Source: Gyrodactylus bullatarudis | Taxonomy: Eukaryota; Platyhelminthes; Monogenea; Gyrodactylidea; Gyrodactylidae | Reading direction: 5' to 3' | Assembly: GCA_012064415.1 (NCBI GenBank) | Contig: SSNU01000163.1 | Span: 496,001 to 560,000 of the forward strand | DNA length: 64,000 bases | Shown here: piece after piece, positions 20,003 through 36,480 of the stretch | Layout of the letters: each line of letters begins with the position of its first letter | Numbering within the stretch: the stretch's first letter is position 1 | Program-made: the position numbers and the translations under genes | The notes under the pieces: model-generated | The model's input: the letters and a program-made list of their open reading frames with translations, nothing else | Database searches by the model: none | Told to the model about the DNA's origin: nothing

Positions 20003-22909
20003 ATGAGTTTTGCTCAGAAAGAAGTGAACAAGGTTAAAAAGGATTTACGTGATGTTAGCCAGCAGTTTGAGACAACCATCATAAAATTGGCCAATGACAG
20101 AAAGGCTCATTCCTGTGATGCAGAGACATGTCACCTGATTGGTGTTGATCGAATTAAAAAAACTCTCTTGATCAATGAAATTGCTAATGTCTGTACAATA
20201 ATTAACCAACAGAATCAGACCAACGCAAGAATAACCTTTTGGGAAGGTTTCACAAAGTCTGTGAAAAAGTTTCTCCAAGACACCTGTGGTCTCTTTAAAG
20301 ATCCAAACGAACAAGAAAATAAATTCGATATTGACGAAATCTTTAAGAAGTCATTGGAGGAAAACAACATTAAACAGAATCCTGATGGTACCTATGAGTT
20401 GACCAACAAATTCTACAATGAAAGTTTTTACAAGAATCTTATGCTAACATCGGCCGAGTCCGTCAAGGACTACATGTACTTGATTAATCATTTTCTAAGA
20501 ATTTGGAATATCAAATTCGAACGTGAGTATTTTTCCCTAGGTCCAACGGTTCTCATGACTCTCAAAGAGAAAGAAAAGAATGAACCTGGCGTTGTGGAAT
20601 ACCTCAAGGAGGAAATTTGTTTCTCGATTTCTCAAGAGAAGGGTAGTAAAATATCACAATTCTTTGTCGAGGTTAAAGAGTCTAGTCTGACTGAAACCAT
20701 TGTGATTACAGGTAGAGGTACGTTCCTAGACTCAACATTAACTTGCCTATCAAAGGATGAGGATGAAAATAGGTTCTGTGCAACAGTGGATAAGAATAAT
20801 TTAAAGAGTTTTGAGAAATATGACAACATTGATCTAAGGAGGTATAATAAGACGGACTTTTCTAGTGAGTCAGCCCTTAGAGAAGAATTGGTTGTGGCCA
20901 GACCCAGTAATGAGATCATACTACGAAAATACTTTAGGATAAAAAATAAGTCAATGGAAATTTTATCAAATTGCTTCATTGTCATTAGAGAGGTCATACA
21001 ACTTTGTGGGGAGAAGAAAAAATTCTTCTTTGACGCGGTAACAGTTACAATTACTGATGGGAACTCAAAGGTTGAGTCTGACATTGTTCTCTCAACTGAT
21101 ATTGACTACAAGGTGAGAATTTTCTTCCTCGACATGGGTCAGGATAAAACTTATAGAATCCGGATGGTATTGGCTGACTGTCAGAAAATTTACGAATGTA
21201 TAACCCAAATAAAAATGTATATTTTTCCCCAGATAAAAGCTGAGCTGGCAGATGATTTGACTAGTGATTTTTTCCGGATGAATTGTTGCTACGATCGGAG
21301 AATAGCAATAAAAATTAATCTAGACGATAAACTGGAGATTGCCAAGATAAAAGAGTATCAAACACGACACAAGTTGAAGGAGCAACTTCTCCGGATGAAG
21401 AAAATCGTTCTGAAAGAAACAAACGGCGTTAGATTTTCTTGGACAAGAGAAGAGGAAGAACTCAGACAGCTAGAGGAAAAGAAAAACTCAAAGAAAAAGA
21501 AGACAAAGAAGAAGGCCTCAACTAAATCGAAAGGCCAGTCAAAGAAACAGGACTCAAATGCGAAAACGGCACGTGTCCTTGACCCGGAAAAGACGTTCAA
21601 CTTTTTCAATGATTTCTCTTACCAAGATAAGGGATTATATCACGAAAAAGTAATCAGATACAACATGGAAAGTAAAATCGATATTGAAGAGTTAATCAAG
21701 GAACCAAATCTCAATCGGATCGTGGAATTCATGAGGCAGGACTACCCGGAGGGCTTCAAGACTCGCAATAGCTTGAAAAATAAGCCGCTAAAGTTGAATT
21801 TTTGCATTCAGATCGATACAGAAACTGAAATAACTGACAATTATGGAAATATTACAAAAGAAGAAGGCTATCAGGTAACAGTTCTCACAAAGAACGTGAT
21901 CCAACAGGTAACTCCTACGTCTGAGTTACCCAACTGGAAAATAAAGGGGGCCGAGATGAAAAGGGGCTTCATCAACGTCTCAAACTATTTCCAGGTGTCC
22001 AAGGATAAGACCTGCATTGAACATTATTCTCACCCATCTCTCTATATTATCCAAGAGTTTTATCATCTGACAGCAAAGTTTTTCGAGAAGGAAATAATTC
22101 AGAATGCTGTCATCTTTGATATTCTACATGGTCCATTGTACTTTTCAGAGATAAAGTGCCAACTCAAAGCTGACCTAGACATAAAACAAGCTGGGTTCTT
22201 GAATCATTCCACCTTTTTCACAGAAGAGCCTTGGCAAATCCTCGGGGATGTGAGCAAGGATTTCAGTGAGGCCAAAGTCTACTTTGATAATCCGGTTGTA
22301 GAGGTGAGAGAGAATCAAATTTTCCGGGAAACCATCAAGATCATACCTCACTACACATATATGCTGCGGGCAAAGGTCACTGAACCGAATTTGACTTCAG
22401 TTCTACTCCATCTTTACAATGAGACCAAGAATATCGACAAGATCCTCACAGATGCTCCTCAGGGTAGATTCTCACCGGGCATTGTTAAAAGAATGGACAA
22501 CGACCTGATTGCTTACACGCCCAGTCCACATGACCATTCCAAGTTTTGTGTTGAAAGCTCGAATTTCTCTCGATTCTTAATACTGAGTCAGGTGGAAATC
22601 TCCGTGATTCCAATGCAATCTGCATTGCAGAATCCTGAAGAAGAAAAGGTTCTTGAGAAATACTACACGCCAAAGATTGTCCAGTTAAAGTGTCCGATTT
22701 GTCAGCCGAGTTTGTTAAATCTTGTGGATGGAGACCAGGATCAGGCCTGCTTCCTCAGGAAGAATGAGACCATTGGGATCTTTGATTTGCTTGTCGCTCT
22801 TGATAAGCTAGAGAATGAGTGCTTTGAGTCAGGATCTCCGGCAGAAATTGAACTGGCAAAGGCCAAATACAAGCAGCGGATACAGAGAATAACCCAGGAA
22901 ATTCTGTAA
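20003..22909 (+). CDS. Unknown large protein, paralogue D (968 aa)
   Basis: Intronless frame starting MSFAQKEVNKVKKDLRD, the only family member on the plus strand. Conserved family blocks: AHSCDAETCHLIGVD, VTVTITDGNSKVESD, MKKIVLKETNGVRFSW, a long Lys-rich linker (KNSKKKKTKKKASTKSKG, about residue 495), KEPNLNRIVEFM, GPLYFSEIKC, TEPNLTSVLLHL, IVQLKCPICQP (CxxC) and KYKQRIQRITQEIL at the C-terminus. As in the other members, the two EPNL segments suggest an internally duplicated domain. The start is the first ATG and aligns with the charged N-terminal helix of A and B. The role is unknown; nuclear location is possible from the basic linker. Confidence 0.83.
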   Translation: MSFAQKEVNKVKKDLRDVSQQFETTIIKLANDRKAHSCDAETCHLIGVDRIKKTLLINEIANVCTIINQQNQTNARITFWEGFTKSVKKFLQDTCGLFKDPNEQENKFDIDEIFKKSLEENNIKQNPDGTYELTNKFYNESFYKNLMLTSAESVKDYMYLINHFLRIWNIKFEREYFSLGPTVLMTLKEKEKNEPGVVEYLKEEICFSISQEKGSKISQFFVEVKESSLTETIVITGRGTFLDSTLTCLSKDEDENRFCATVDKNNLKSFEKYDNIDLRRYNKTDFSSESALREELVVARPSNEIILRKYFRIKNKSMEILSNCFIVIREVIQLCGEKKKFFFDAVTVTITDGNSKVESDIVLSTDIDYKVRIFFLDMGQDKTYRIRMVLADCQKIYECITQIKMYIFPQIKAELADDLTSDFFRMNCCYDRRIAIKINLDDKLEIAKIKEYQTRHKLKEQLLRMKKIVLKETNGVRFSWTREEEELRQLEEKKNSKKKKTKKKASTKSKGQSKKQDSNAKTARVLDPEKTFNFFNDFSYQDKGLYHEKVIRYNMESKIDIEELIKEPNLNRIVEFMRQDYPEGFKTRNSLKNKPLKLNFCIQIDTETEITDNYGNITKEEGYQVTVLTKNVIQQVTPTSELPNWKIKGAEMKRGFINVSNYFQVSKDKTCIEHYSHPSLYIIQEFYHLTAKFFEKEIIQNAVIFDILHGPLYFSEIKCQLKADLDIKQAGFLNHSTFFTEEPWQILGDVSKDFSEAKVYFDNPVVEVRENQIFRETIKIIPHYTYMLRAKVTEPNLTSVLLHLYNETKNIDKILTDAPQGRFSPGIVKRMDNDLIAYTPSPHDHSKFCVESSNFSRFLILSQVEISVIPMQSALQNPEEEKVLEKYYTPKIVQLKCPICQPSLLNLVDGDQDQACFLRKNETIGIFDLLVALDKLENECFESGSPAEIELAKAKYKQRIQRITQEIL

Positions 22910-23863
22910 TTTTTTGCATTTTGAAAGACGAATACATCCTCAAATTTTTACTTACTTAATTTGATTTTAAAAATTTTTTCTCTCCTCAGTTGTAATTACA
23001 AATTTCGGCACTGATGCTTTCACAGGCCTCCAGAGTGTTCATTCCAGAACACTCAGATATCAATTCAAAGGAAACCATTTATTTTTACTAATTTCCATCT
23101 AAAACTCATTCATTATGAAGGTAAATCAACGGCTGGTTCGCTTTCCTAAGGAATTAGGATTTTTGTGTTATAGATCAAAAACATTATCTCTTTTCCTCAA
23201 AAGAGGGTGGCCATTGAATTTCGGTTTCGACTTTACAATGTTTATTTATTGAGATATAACAGCCTCAACAAACAATCATACGAAACATCTTTAGCCTCAA
23301 AGTTATCTATCACGAACATGGGTGATCTCAATTGTTCAATTTGCCCTACCCCCCTTTAAGAACAAACTTTGAACCCGGTAATACTTTTGAATTAAAAATT
23401 TAGTTGCAAAATAAGAATTAATTAATGCATTAATCGGTTTGAAGAAGAAAAAAAATTTGTTCATTTGGTTTTTAGCAAAACAACCAAGTTCATCGCAAAA
23501 GTTGAAATGATTTTTTTAGCTGATTACATCATGCAGCAGTGTCTTTGCTCTAAATATTTGCTAAGTTTGTAAAAGTAGGAATGTTTTTTTGAAAAAATTC
23601 GTAGATAAATAAAATGTAGGCTTTAGTTGTATATTTACTTGTTAGTAGGTATTGATAAGTAATTATTTTTGTAATCAAATACGTCTTAAATTTCACTAAT
23701 TTCTATAATAAGAATTTAACAATTATAATAGTTAATTTTTTGCTGAATAATAATTAGAGATTAATCTGACATGACTGGTAACTTGGTTGAATCCAAAATA
23801 AAGGTAAATACAATACAATACATTTAGAAATTGATATTTTATTGAAACTTAAACAGACAAAAA
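22910..23863. other. Spacer between paralogue D and the next gene
   Basis: No gene seen. The D 3' flank carries an 8-bp inverted repeat, GAGTGTTC and GAACACTC with a 6-nt loop (23033-23054). It could form a hairpin in the transcript, but nothing else supports a function. Confidence 0.5.
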
Positions 23864-24337
23864 TTATTTAATACTAGTCTTTGTCTTTAGAAGTTCTAAT
23901 GTAAGAGAGGCATTCCGTAAAGCAGCCTCGGCTCGGAATTGGCCCATCTCTGTTGAGATAAGTTCTTTTATCAGAGGTTTGCTAACATTCAATTTGTGTA
24001 AATTCATTTTTTTATTGTCTAGTTTTTCTTTTAATTTTGATTTTATATAAAAATCACGTTCATTAGTACTTCGATCAATTAAGAAGTCGTGCGGAGCTTT
24101 GCGTTGATTTTTCTTCTTCTTCTTCGGGGAAGTAAAGCTACCTTTGAGGTAATCTTTAATCTCATCTCTTTCCATGGTTGAATGAGTGAAAAAGTACTCA
24201 TTACTTATAACAGTTTCGGCCAAATTCGGAGGAATATTAAGCCACTCTGAAAAAAATAAGTAAGAGGTTTTACGCGAGTAATTGTTGATTTTCACCCCTT
24301 CTGGGTGTGTAATTAATATATTTTCCTTGTATTCCAT
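23864..24337 (-). CDS. Small basic protein of unknown function (about 157 aa)
   Basis: Open frame starting MEYKENILITHPEGVK at the first in-frame ATG. The frame extends further upstream only through a TTG codon. It has a hydrophilic C-terminal half with a Lys run (SPKKKKKNQRK) and a predicted helical end (AEAALRNASLTLELLKTK). No signal peptide or membrane segment. I do not recognise it. A possible intron (GT in GGGGTGAAA to TTTTTTTCAG) inside the frame means the exact protein is uncertain. It is divergent to HMBS, about 220 bp away. Confidence 0.5.
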   Translation of the reverse strand: MEYKENILITHPEGVKINNYSRKTSYLFFSEWLNIPPNLAETVISNEYFFTHSTMERDEIKDYLKGSFTSPKKKKKNQRKAPHDFLIDRSTNERDFYIKSKLKEKLDNKKMNLHKLNVSKPLIKELISTEMGQFRAEAALRNASLTLELLKTKTSIK

Positions 24338-24560
24338 TTCTAGAGTAGTATTCGTGTTTAGTTTGTTTCCCAATCATTTTGATATAGTTTTAGAAGAGTT
24401 GGATTTGTCAATTAGAAGGAATTCATTTTCCTGAACAGTTCAACTTCAAAATGACTTATTTACGATTTAATGTTAAAACAATTTTTCCTCGTTAAAATAT
24501 TAATTTAAATGCTAATGGCGGCAATTCATTGATATGCTCATTTGACCCGATCATTCTGAG
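24338..24560. promoter_or_regulatory. Probable bidirectional promoter, unknown gene / HMBS
   Basis: 223 bp between divergent starts. AT-rich, with no clear TATA element. Assigned by position. Confidence 0.4.
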
Positions 24561-25937
24561 ATGATGCAAGAAAGAAAACATATCATTGTCGGTAGTAGAG
24601 CAAGTGAACTAGCTCTTGTCCAGACTAACTGGGTAATACAGTTATTACAACCTAAATTCCCTGATTACGAGTTTAAAATTGAGAAGATTTCAACTCAGGG
24701 TGACAAAATACTTGATGTTGCTCTCTCGAAAATCGGTTCCAAAAATTTATTCACTAAAGAACTAGATCGGGCAATAATAGAGAAGAAGGTTGATTTTGTG
24801 GTACACTCGTTAAAGGATGTCCCGACCATCATGCCTGAATCTACAGTTTTAGGGTGTATTTGTAGAAGACATTCCTGTCATGATGCTGTTATTATGAGCG
24901 CAAACTTTCAAGGATATAAACTTGTAAATCTTCCTGATAATTCTATCATTGGAACAAGCTCTGTCAGACGTTGTGCCAGCCTTAAAAGAGTGTACCCTAA
25001 CCTAAAGTTTGAATCTATACGAGGGAATCTCAACACTCGTTTAGCCAAGCTAAATAGAACTCACCCAAATAGCAACACCAATTATGATGCTATTATTCTT
25101 GCAGAGGCAGGTATAAATCGTCTTGGGTGGGATCTTTTGATTTCTGAAACCTTGGATGAAATGCCTTATGCTGTAAGTCAAGGAGCTTTGACCTGCCAAT
25201 GTCGGGAAGATGATGATTTTATTTTGAATATGCTTTCCAATATTCACCACGAAGGCACATGTTTACAAGTTGTTGCCGAAAGAGCTTTCATGAATAGATT
25301 AGATGGTGGCTGTAGCACGCCCATTGGTGTAAAAACTTTACCTGTCATTCCCGAAATGGTGAAAGAATCAAAAAGACTATCCTTCCTCGAATTAACTGGT
25401 TGGGTGTATAATGCTGAAGGATCTCAGGAACTTACATCAAACATGGCCACTAACCTTCCCTTTACAGTATCCAGTCTGAGAAAGAGGAGATTTTCTACCT
25501 CAGATTATTCCACCAACTCTTCAGATTCTGAACAGTGTCCTGTTTACCTTAACCCCGGTCCAGAATATGATGGTAGTGCTCAAGTTTTGAAAACAAAAAT
25601 ATCTAATGTAAGTGATAAACTTTTATCGATCTATTATTTTATATTGTTAATCTTGAAAAAAATTCTTTCTCAGGATGAAATTGAAACAGCTAATAACCCT
25701 GATTCAGTTGTGATGGGAATTAAAGTGAAGCCAATCTGTAGGATAGGTCTCTTACGTATGGCCCGGGCCAGACAACTTGGCCAAGAATTGGCCAAATATC
25801 TCTTGAGTCAAGGAGCCGACAAGATACTGGAAAAGGTCAAAGCTGATGCCAAAGCAAACAACTACATAATGTCCTCGCAGACTTTACTAACTCTTTGCAA
25901 TGAGAATGACAAAATATCCTCAGATTTAAACAAATAA
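24561..25937 (+). CDS. HMBS: Porphobilinogen deaminase (hydroxymethylbilane synthase)
   Basis: Third enzyme of haem synthesis, joining four porphobilinogens on a dipyrromethane cofactor. Motifs in order: GSRASELALVQTNWV, ISTQGDKILD, KNLFTKELD, FVVHSLKDVPT, GTSSVRRCASLKRV, RGNLNTRLAKL, ILAEAGINRLGW and the cofactor-binding cysteine in LDGGCSTPIGV (about residue 251). Two exons, 24561-25607 and 25674-25937, give 436 aa. The intron (25608-25673) is 66 nt, divisible by three and without stops, so the unspliced frame is open too. Between catalytic core and C-terminus there is a low-complexity Ser-rich insertion (around SLRKRRFSTSDYSTNSSDS), longer than in vertebrate enzymes. Starts with two adjacent ATGs; the first is used. 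Confidence 0.95.
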   Translation: MMQERKHIIVGSRASELALVQTNWVIQLLQPKFPDYEFKIEKISTQGDKILDVALSKIGSKNLFTKELDRAIIEKKVDFVVHSLKDVPTIMPESTVLGCICRRHSCHDAVIMSANFQGYKLVNLPDNSIIGTSSVRRCASLKRVYPNLKFESIRGNLNTRLAKLNRTHPNSNTNYDAIILAEAGINRLGWDLLISETLDEMPYAVSQGALTCQCREDDDFILNMLSNIHHEGTCLQVVAERAFMNRLDGGCSTPIGVKTLPVIPEMVKESKRLSFLELTGWVYNAEGSQELTSNMATNLPFTVSSLRKRRFSTSDYSTNSSDSEQCPVYLNPGPEYDGSAQVLKTKISNVSDKLLSIYYFILLILKKILSQDEIETANNPDSVVMGIKVKPICRIGLLRMARARQLGQELAKYLLSQGADKILEKVKADAKANNYIMSSQTLLTLCNENDKISSDLNK

Positions 25938-26261
25938 TAAGAATGTAATACAATGCAAAGAGACAGAGACTATACTCTATCTAGGATGATTTCAATTGCC
26001 TTTAGATCGCTTAGAGATTATTATTTTCATAAAAAATCTGTAAATCCAATGATTCATTCATCAGAATGTAAGCCCATATTTGTTTGTGTGTGTTATCCAG
26101 TTTGTAAAGCTAACTACAAACCATTAGTACTACTTAAATTATGTAACTGTATTTTATTATTTTTATTGAAAATAAAATTAATTTTTGATTGAATCGAGCG
26201 TTTGGTCTCTTATCGCATTTCTTCATTTTCATCTTGCATTCATTTCACATTTTATTCAAAG

Positions 26262-27363
26262 GAAAAACGTCGTAAACGGAAGGCCTACTACAAAAAGTGT
26301 TCACAAGAGGGGAAAAAGTCAAGATTATCTCATAATGTTGGATCCAATGTCGACCTAAAGGAAGGTATGTCAGGATTCTTTCTCACCCACGAACAGAACC
26401 GAAGTAAGGAAGCCTTGGTGGAAGCTTATCGCCTATTAAACGAGGCTGAGAAAGAGTATAGACCCACTTCTGTTAAAATAGAAGAAGACGAAAATGACCA
26501 GGAAGAAGGCGATATCTACAGCCAATTGGCCAAGGAACTTGACGAGGAGGAGAAGAAGGGATCTCGTTATTCATTCAATCGAATCAAGATTAACGTAAAT
26601 TGTTGCCAGTTCATCGTGAATAATAGTAAATTTGCGACAACGCATCAGTTGACAGAATCTATTTACAAGAGATTTCTCAAAGATAATTGCATCATTCCAT
26701 CGAGAAACATCCAAAGATTCCTACCCTTTCACAGTTAGTCTTTAATTGGTTGTACATTAGATTTTTTATCTCGCTTGATCTCTCCTCCATACATAGTATA
26801 TATTGGCGAGGTAATTAGGAAAATTTACTCAGATCACCATGGCAATCCTAATTAAATGCATGATTGAACAAATCTTGATCTACCAATATTTCCAATTTCT
26901 AACTCGAAATCGGTATTGTATTTTTTAGCTGGTATCGATCTAGAAAATTAATTATAAATTAATACCATCTGCTCTTCCAAGACTAATTCAGACATGAAAT
27001 AAAACTCTATTTTCAGATGTTTGTAGAGCTCAAGTGGATGAAATAAACTCGACTGTAAGAAAAGAATTCACCTCTATTGTTTCCAATAATACAGAGCATT
27101 CTGCCGAGAGTGGCAAAGAGAAACTCAAGTTTCGGATAAACGCCAAGGTCCGTCACAACAATTCCATCGTCAAAGAGGAAGTAATCAATTCGGCTGTAAG
27201 TGCCATAAAGGATGTTGATAAAGAGACAGTTATCGACCTGGACAATTCTGAGCTATCAATTGACGTCAATATTTTTCAGTCCCATGCACTTGTGAGCATT
27301 CTAAGAAAATATTTAACCTATAAAAAGTACAATATTCAGAGCCTAAGAGAAAATGTAAAATAA
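26262..27363 (+). CDS. THUMPD1: THUMP domain protein 1-like (5' exon unresolved)
   Basis: In other eukaryotes THUMPD1/Tan1 binds tRNA and helps NAT10 acetylate cytidines. Exons read 26262-26733 and 27017-27363, with phase-correct joining at FHN. The N-terminal part has KRRKRKAYYKK and LVEAYRLLNEAEKEY (matching the VEEAYSLLNEY region of the human protein). The THUMP part has NIQRFLPFH, then EKLKFRINAKVRHNN and a C-terminus LRKYLTYKKYNIQSL, matching MLFRKYNLQEV in the human protein. Position 26262 follows a splice acceptor (ATTCAAAG), so the true start is upstream. The frame from 25954 (MQRDRD) is a weak candidate. It follows HMBS on the same strand and converges on EIF6. Confidence 0.8.
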
Positions 27364-27545
27364 TTTTTAAATAAATTTTTATTGAATGTTTGTTCTGAAA
27401 CACGTGGTTCTGAGCAAAAGAAAATCGGATGTATTGATGTGTATTTCTTATGTTCACCACAGATTCTTTCGGTTTACACTTAGAATAGGCTATTGAATAA
27501 CAAAATAAATGAAAAGAATTTTACATGAGAAATCAACAGAAAAAC

Positions 27546-28328
27546 TCACCTCTCGACAAGGGCATCACGAACACCTTGGTTGAGAAAATTACCACCCTCT
27601 GCAGATAACTTGAATATGGAATCGATTATCTAAATGATAGATTAAATGGAAGTGATAAAAACGGGTTGATTACGACATACAGTTAATTCAGTTGAAGTAG
27701 TTTTAGAACCACAGAAGGCAGCCCAATCATTTGCAACTAGTCCTCCGCCAATTGAAGCCTGGCCCATGTTTACAGTACCTGCTGAGACTGGAACTTTAAG
27801 GAGGGCTGACAACTCTTGCATTTGATTGACTGTGGTCCTAGGATGTACCAAACACCCTCTATTGGTCAAAACAGTATATGAACCACATAAATTTTGATCT
27901 CCAATCAACATTCTGAAGACTTCAACCTTGAGTGTATCACTGATGATTTCTACTGTCTCCTGACTAATTTCTGGATGTACTAGAGCCACATACTCATTGC
28001 AAGCAATGATATTACCAAGAGCTGAGAGTCGTTCATCAACACGCTGGACCTTTACATTATCCGGAACTGAGTTTGATATGTGCAACATTTCATCTGTAGT
28101 GGCATTATGTGGCAAGAGTAGACCGTGTTTATTTCCAATTGTCGTCACTCCGACAGATTTGATTCCAGCAACACTGCACCTGATAACAGGAATAGTCTCA
28201 TCAAATTCAGACTCAAATACACTAACAAAATTTTCCTGGGCATTCAGACCAACTAGACAATAACCATTTGTTAATCGTACAAAAGCACCGATTTCATCTG
28301 ATCCTTCACACTGAAGACGAATAGCCAT
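27546..28328 (-). CDS. EIF6: Eukaryotic translation initiation factor 6
   Basis: eIF6 binds the 60S subunit, prevents premature joining with 40S and acts in 60S biogenesis. Exons 28328-27681 and 27629-27546 give 243 aa (family about 245). Signatures: LQCEGSDEIGAFVRLTN, GLNAQENFVSVFE, GNKHGLLLPHNAT, VDERLSALGN, NRGCLVHPRT, ASIGGGLVANDWAAF and the C-terminal FKLSAEGGNFLNQGVRDAL. The 51-nt intron lies between ELT and IIDSIF. Ninety bp separate its start from the stop of the upstream minus-strand gene, so the two could be co-transcribed. Confidence 0.96.
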
Positions 28329-28417
28329 TGTTTACTTGAAAAATGGAGAGCGTGAAAAGTATGTGATAACTTTTGAAAAAGCTAACGATTATAACAAATT
28401 TTAGGTAGTAAAATAAT

Positions 28418-28819
28418 TTATTCGGACTTCTTAGAGACATTCTTCCTGCGTGTTTTTGAAATTTTTACAATCAAACTTGACTTTTTAGTGGACTTTTTGT
28501 TCTTCTTCTTCTTATCCTTTAGAACCATTTTTCTGTTTATCGCCAATTTGTGCTCCTCCTAAATACATTTATATAAAACTTGTAAGAGACGTACACTTTT
28601 CTTGAGAAGATTGCTTTCGGCTTTTTTTAGCTGCTGTTCTTCTTGGAAGATCTTGTAATTCTTGCATTCGTTTTTTCTTGGTTTCGCTCCCAGTTTCATA
28701 AGGAGTTCTTCTCGAAATTTCCTTCTTTCAAGACCGGTTGTTGTTTGAATTTTATGTTGAATTATCGATGCTGGTAAATCCTTTACACGATTGGCTATCC
28801 TACTCTTTTTAGTTGACAT
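28418..28819 (-). CDS. DUF4602 / C1orf131-type protein
   Basis: Small basic protein resembling the DUF4602 family (human C1orf131, reported with the small-subunit processome). The block REELLMKLGAKPRKNECKNY followed by KIFQEEQQLKKAE matches the family signature around LGAKPPKN and NYK. Exons 28819-28595 and 28558-28418 join across a 36-nt intron (GTACGT donor), giving 121 aa with a very Lys-rich tail (KDKKKKNKKSTKKS). A donor two bases away would give a shorter product. It is shorter than the human protein, consistent with a minimal homologue. Divergent to membralin. Confidence 0.7.
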
Positions 28820-28957
28820 GATTTAACAAATATTAATAATAATTGCAAATTTTTTTATAACTTTTTTCTAATAATTTATCAATCACAACAAGTCTACCCA
28901 TCATGATACAGGCTTCTTTTAATGCATTCAGATTTGGTACTAAAATGAATTGCTAAA
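28820..28957. promoter_or_regulatory. Probable bidirectional promoter, DUF4602 / membralin
   Basis: 138 bp between divergent starts, AT-rich, with no clear core element. Assigned by gene arrangement. Confidence 0.4.
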
Positions 28958-34725
<5,768 letters not shown>

Positions 34726-35347
34726 TAATAACCTTTCAAGAATAAAATTACACATGAGTTTAATCCTATTACACTTACACTATTAATACTAGTAATATTA
34801 TTACTTTGTGTACAATGTACATTAATGTTCTGTATTATTGAAATGAAGTGATGCAAAAAAGTCATAATTTTGTAGATCCCATTGAAAAAAAGAGACAGAT
34901 AATTTCTTCCGTTCAACAATAGATGGAGAACAGAATAATATACATGCATATATGGAAAAAGAATTAAAAACCCCATTTACTTCCTCAGAGTCTTAGTGAG
35001 AGAAAGTTTAACTACTATAACCATTCAGTGGTCAAGTTCTATTTTTTTTAAAAACATGAATGTTAACTTTTGAGATTAAGTTATATCTTAGGCTCTAGGC
35101 TACTACAATTAGGGATAACAGAGCTAGAAACCAGGCCAATACTCCTATCATTCTGACTACCCAGAATAAAAGTTGTGATTGTACAAAATAAACTTTTGAA
35201 TTGATGAAGGAATAACCTAAATACGTCTGATTGAATAAAATTCTATAAAAATATATTTATTGTCCTAATACAGGGTTGGAATTCTTTTGAAAAGGGAGCA
35301 AATATCACAGTGTTTAAATAAATAAAGTTGCATGAGTTGAATAAATC
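34726..35347. other. Convergent 3' flanks of membralin and the next gene
   Basis: No coding exon recognised. AT-rich 3' flanking sequence with several AATAAA hexamers that may serve the two converging genes. Confidence 0.5.
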
Positions 35348-36480
35348 TCAAAGGAATGAAATCGATCCGAATATCCCATCACCGTAGGGTTTTTCGGATA
35401 CTCTCTGCTGAGGAACTTCAGTCTGTGTCTGATTGACCTTGGCTTGTTGTAGAGCTGAAAGAGCTGCTGCAGCTGGTGTCGTTGTTGTTGTTGGATGCCG
35501 GCTTGCATTCTTCTTGTGAACGCAGAGGTCAGAGAAAAAGTTATCTGAAAGAATTTTTATTTGAAATAGTGAAATGTTCAACCTTTCGAGCTAGTGCTCT
35601 TGTTTTATATATTGTTTATTCTGAAGAAATTATCCCACAAAATGACTCACATGGATAGAATTTAGACAAGTTTATTAATTACCAATTTGTAATATTGGTT
35701 TCCCTCTATTTTCTATAATATTATCATTTTTTAACATGTAATCTGAATAATCTCAGACATGAAGATAGTGAAATCTTTGAGTCATAAAATTTATAAAAAA
35801 CATTTCAACTCACCTTCGCTATAGGGGAAAAAAGAGAAAAATTATCATCTCTCGGAATTATAAAATTGGTGTAATAATGTAGCTTACGTAGAGAAACTAG
35901 TATAAACAATTATACTCATGACAGAGAGAAGAAAAAACACTCCTAGGGTAACAAAGATGATGTTGAGCACCTTTCTAAGACGGGGCATTTGCAAATCTTC
36001 CAACTGTTCCAAATCGTCATCCTTGATCCGTTTATCTTCGAGGCAGGAAATGCATTTTTCCAGTTTGCTATTCTCCTTGGGTCGACGGAAAATTTTGCGC
36101 TTCTTCTCTCGTTCATCGTTGTTCTCTACATTCCAATTTTGAGGAGGCATTTGCTTAGCCATCTTTGGCTTCAACGGAGAGGAGGCTTTCTTGTCAAGAT
36201 CCTGGCTGTTTGCACTGTAGTGGCTAGGATCGATCCCGGCAAAGTTTTTTCTCGGTGTAGTGGGTTTACTCTGCCCGGAATACATTGGCGAGAAGGATAC
36301 ATGGCCCATTTCCATTCTCGGACTTAGAAGATTTGCCATTTTAGGCTGTGCATTTGGTTTTGCTTGATTGAGGGAAGCCGTATTAGTTTGGGGTCGAATG
36401 ACAGGCTTATTGTAACTAGCTGGAATGAAAAACTCTGACTTTGGTTCTCCAGCATTTTGCTGGTTTTTCGTTGAGGACAT
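35348..36480 (-). CDS. Single-pass membrane protein with a probable 5-nt microexon
   Basis: Exon 36480-35888 encodes a polar Pro/Lys/Asn-rich N-terminus (starting MSSTKNQQNAGEPK), a basic stretch (EREKKRKIFRRPKEN) and one hydrophobic segment around residues 171-193. The exon ends at a GTAAGC donor. The next candidate exon (35544-35348) encodes a Thr/Ala/Gln-rich tail ending GDGIFGSISFL and a stop. Joining them directly gives a stop, but inserting the 5-nt exon CGAAG (35818-35814, flanked by AG and GTGAG) keeps the frame and reads TSFSTEDNFF. That gives 264 aa. If the donor is not used, the protein ends right after the membrane segment as a tail-anchored form. Family not recognised. Divergent to HUS1. 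Confidence 0.55.

Noticed and set aside
8054..22909. Viral origin of the A-D family
   Set aside because: Long intronless genes in a cluster suggested an integrated large DNA virus, but I see no capsid, polymerase or packaging motif in or around them. Gene conversion and divergent promoters fit a resident family better.
23033..23054. Hairpin after paralogue D as a histone-type 3' end signal
   Set aside because: The stem and loop do not match the histone stem-loop consensus, and the gene is not a histone.
25953..26192. Frame starting MQRDRD as first exon of the THUMPD1-like gene
   Set aside because: A phase-0 donor (GTAAAT) could join it to 26262, but the peptide does not resemble the family N-terminus. 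Kept only as a weak candidate.
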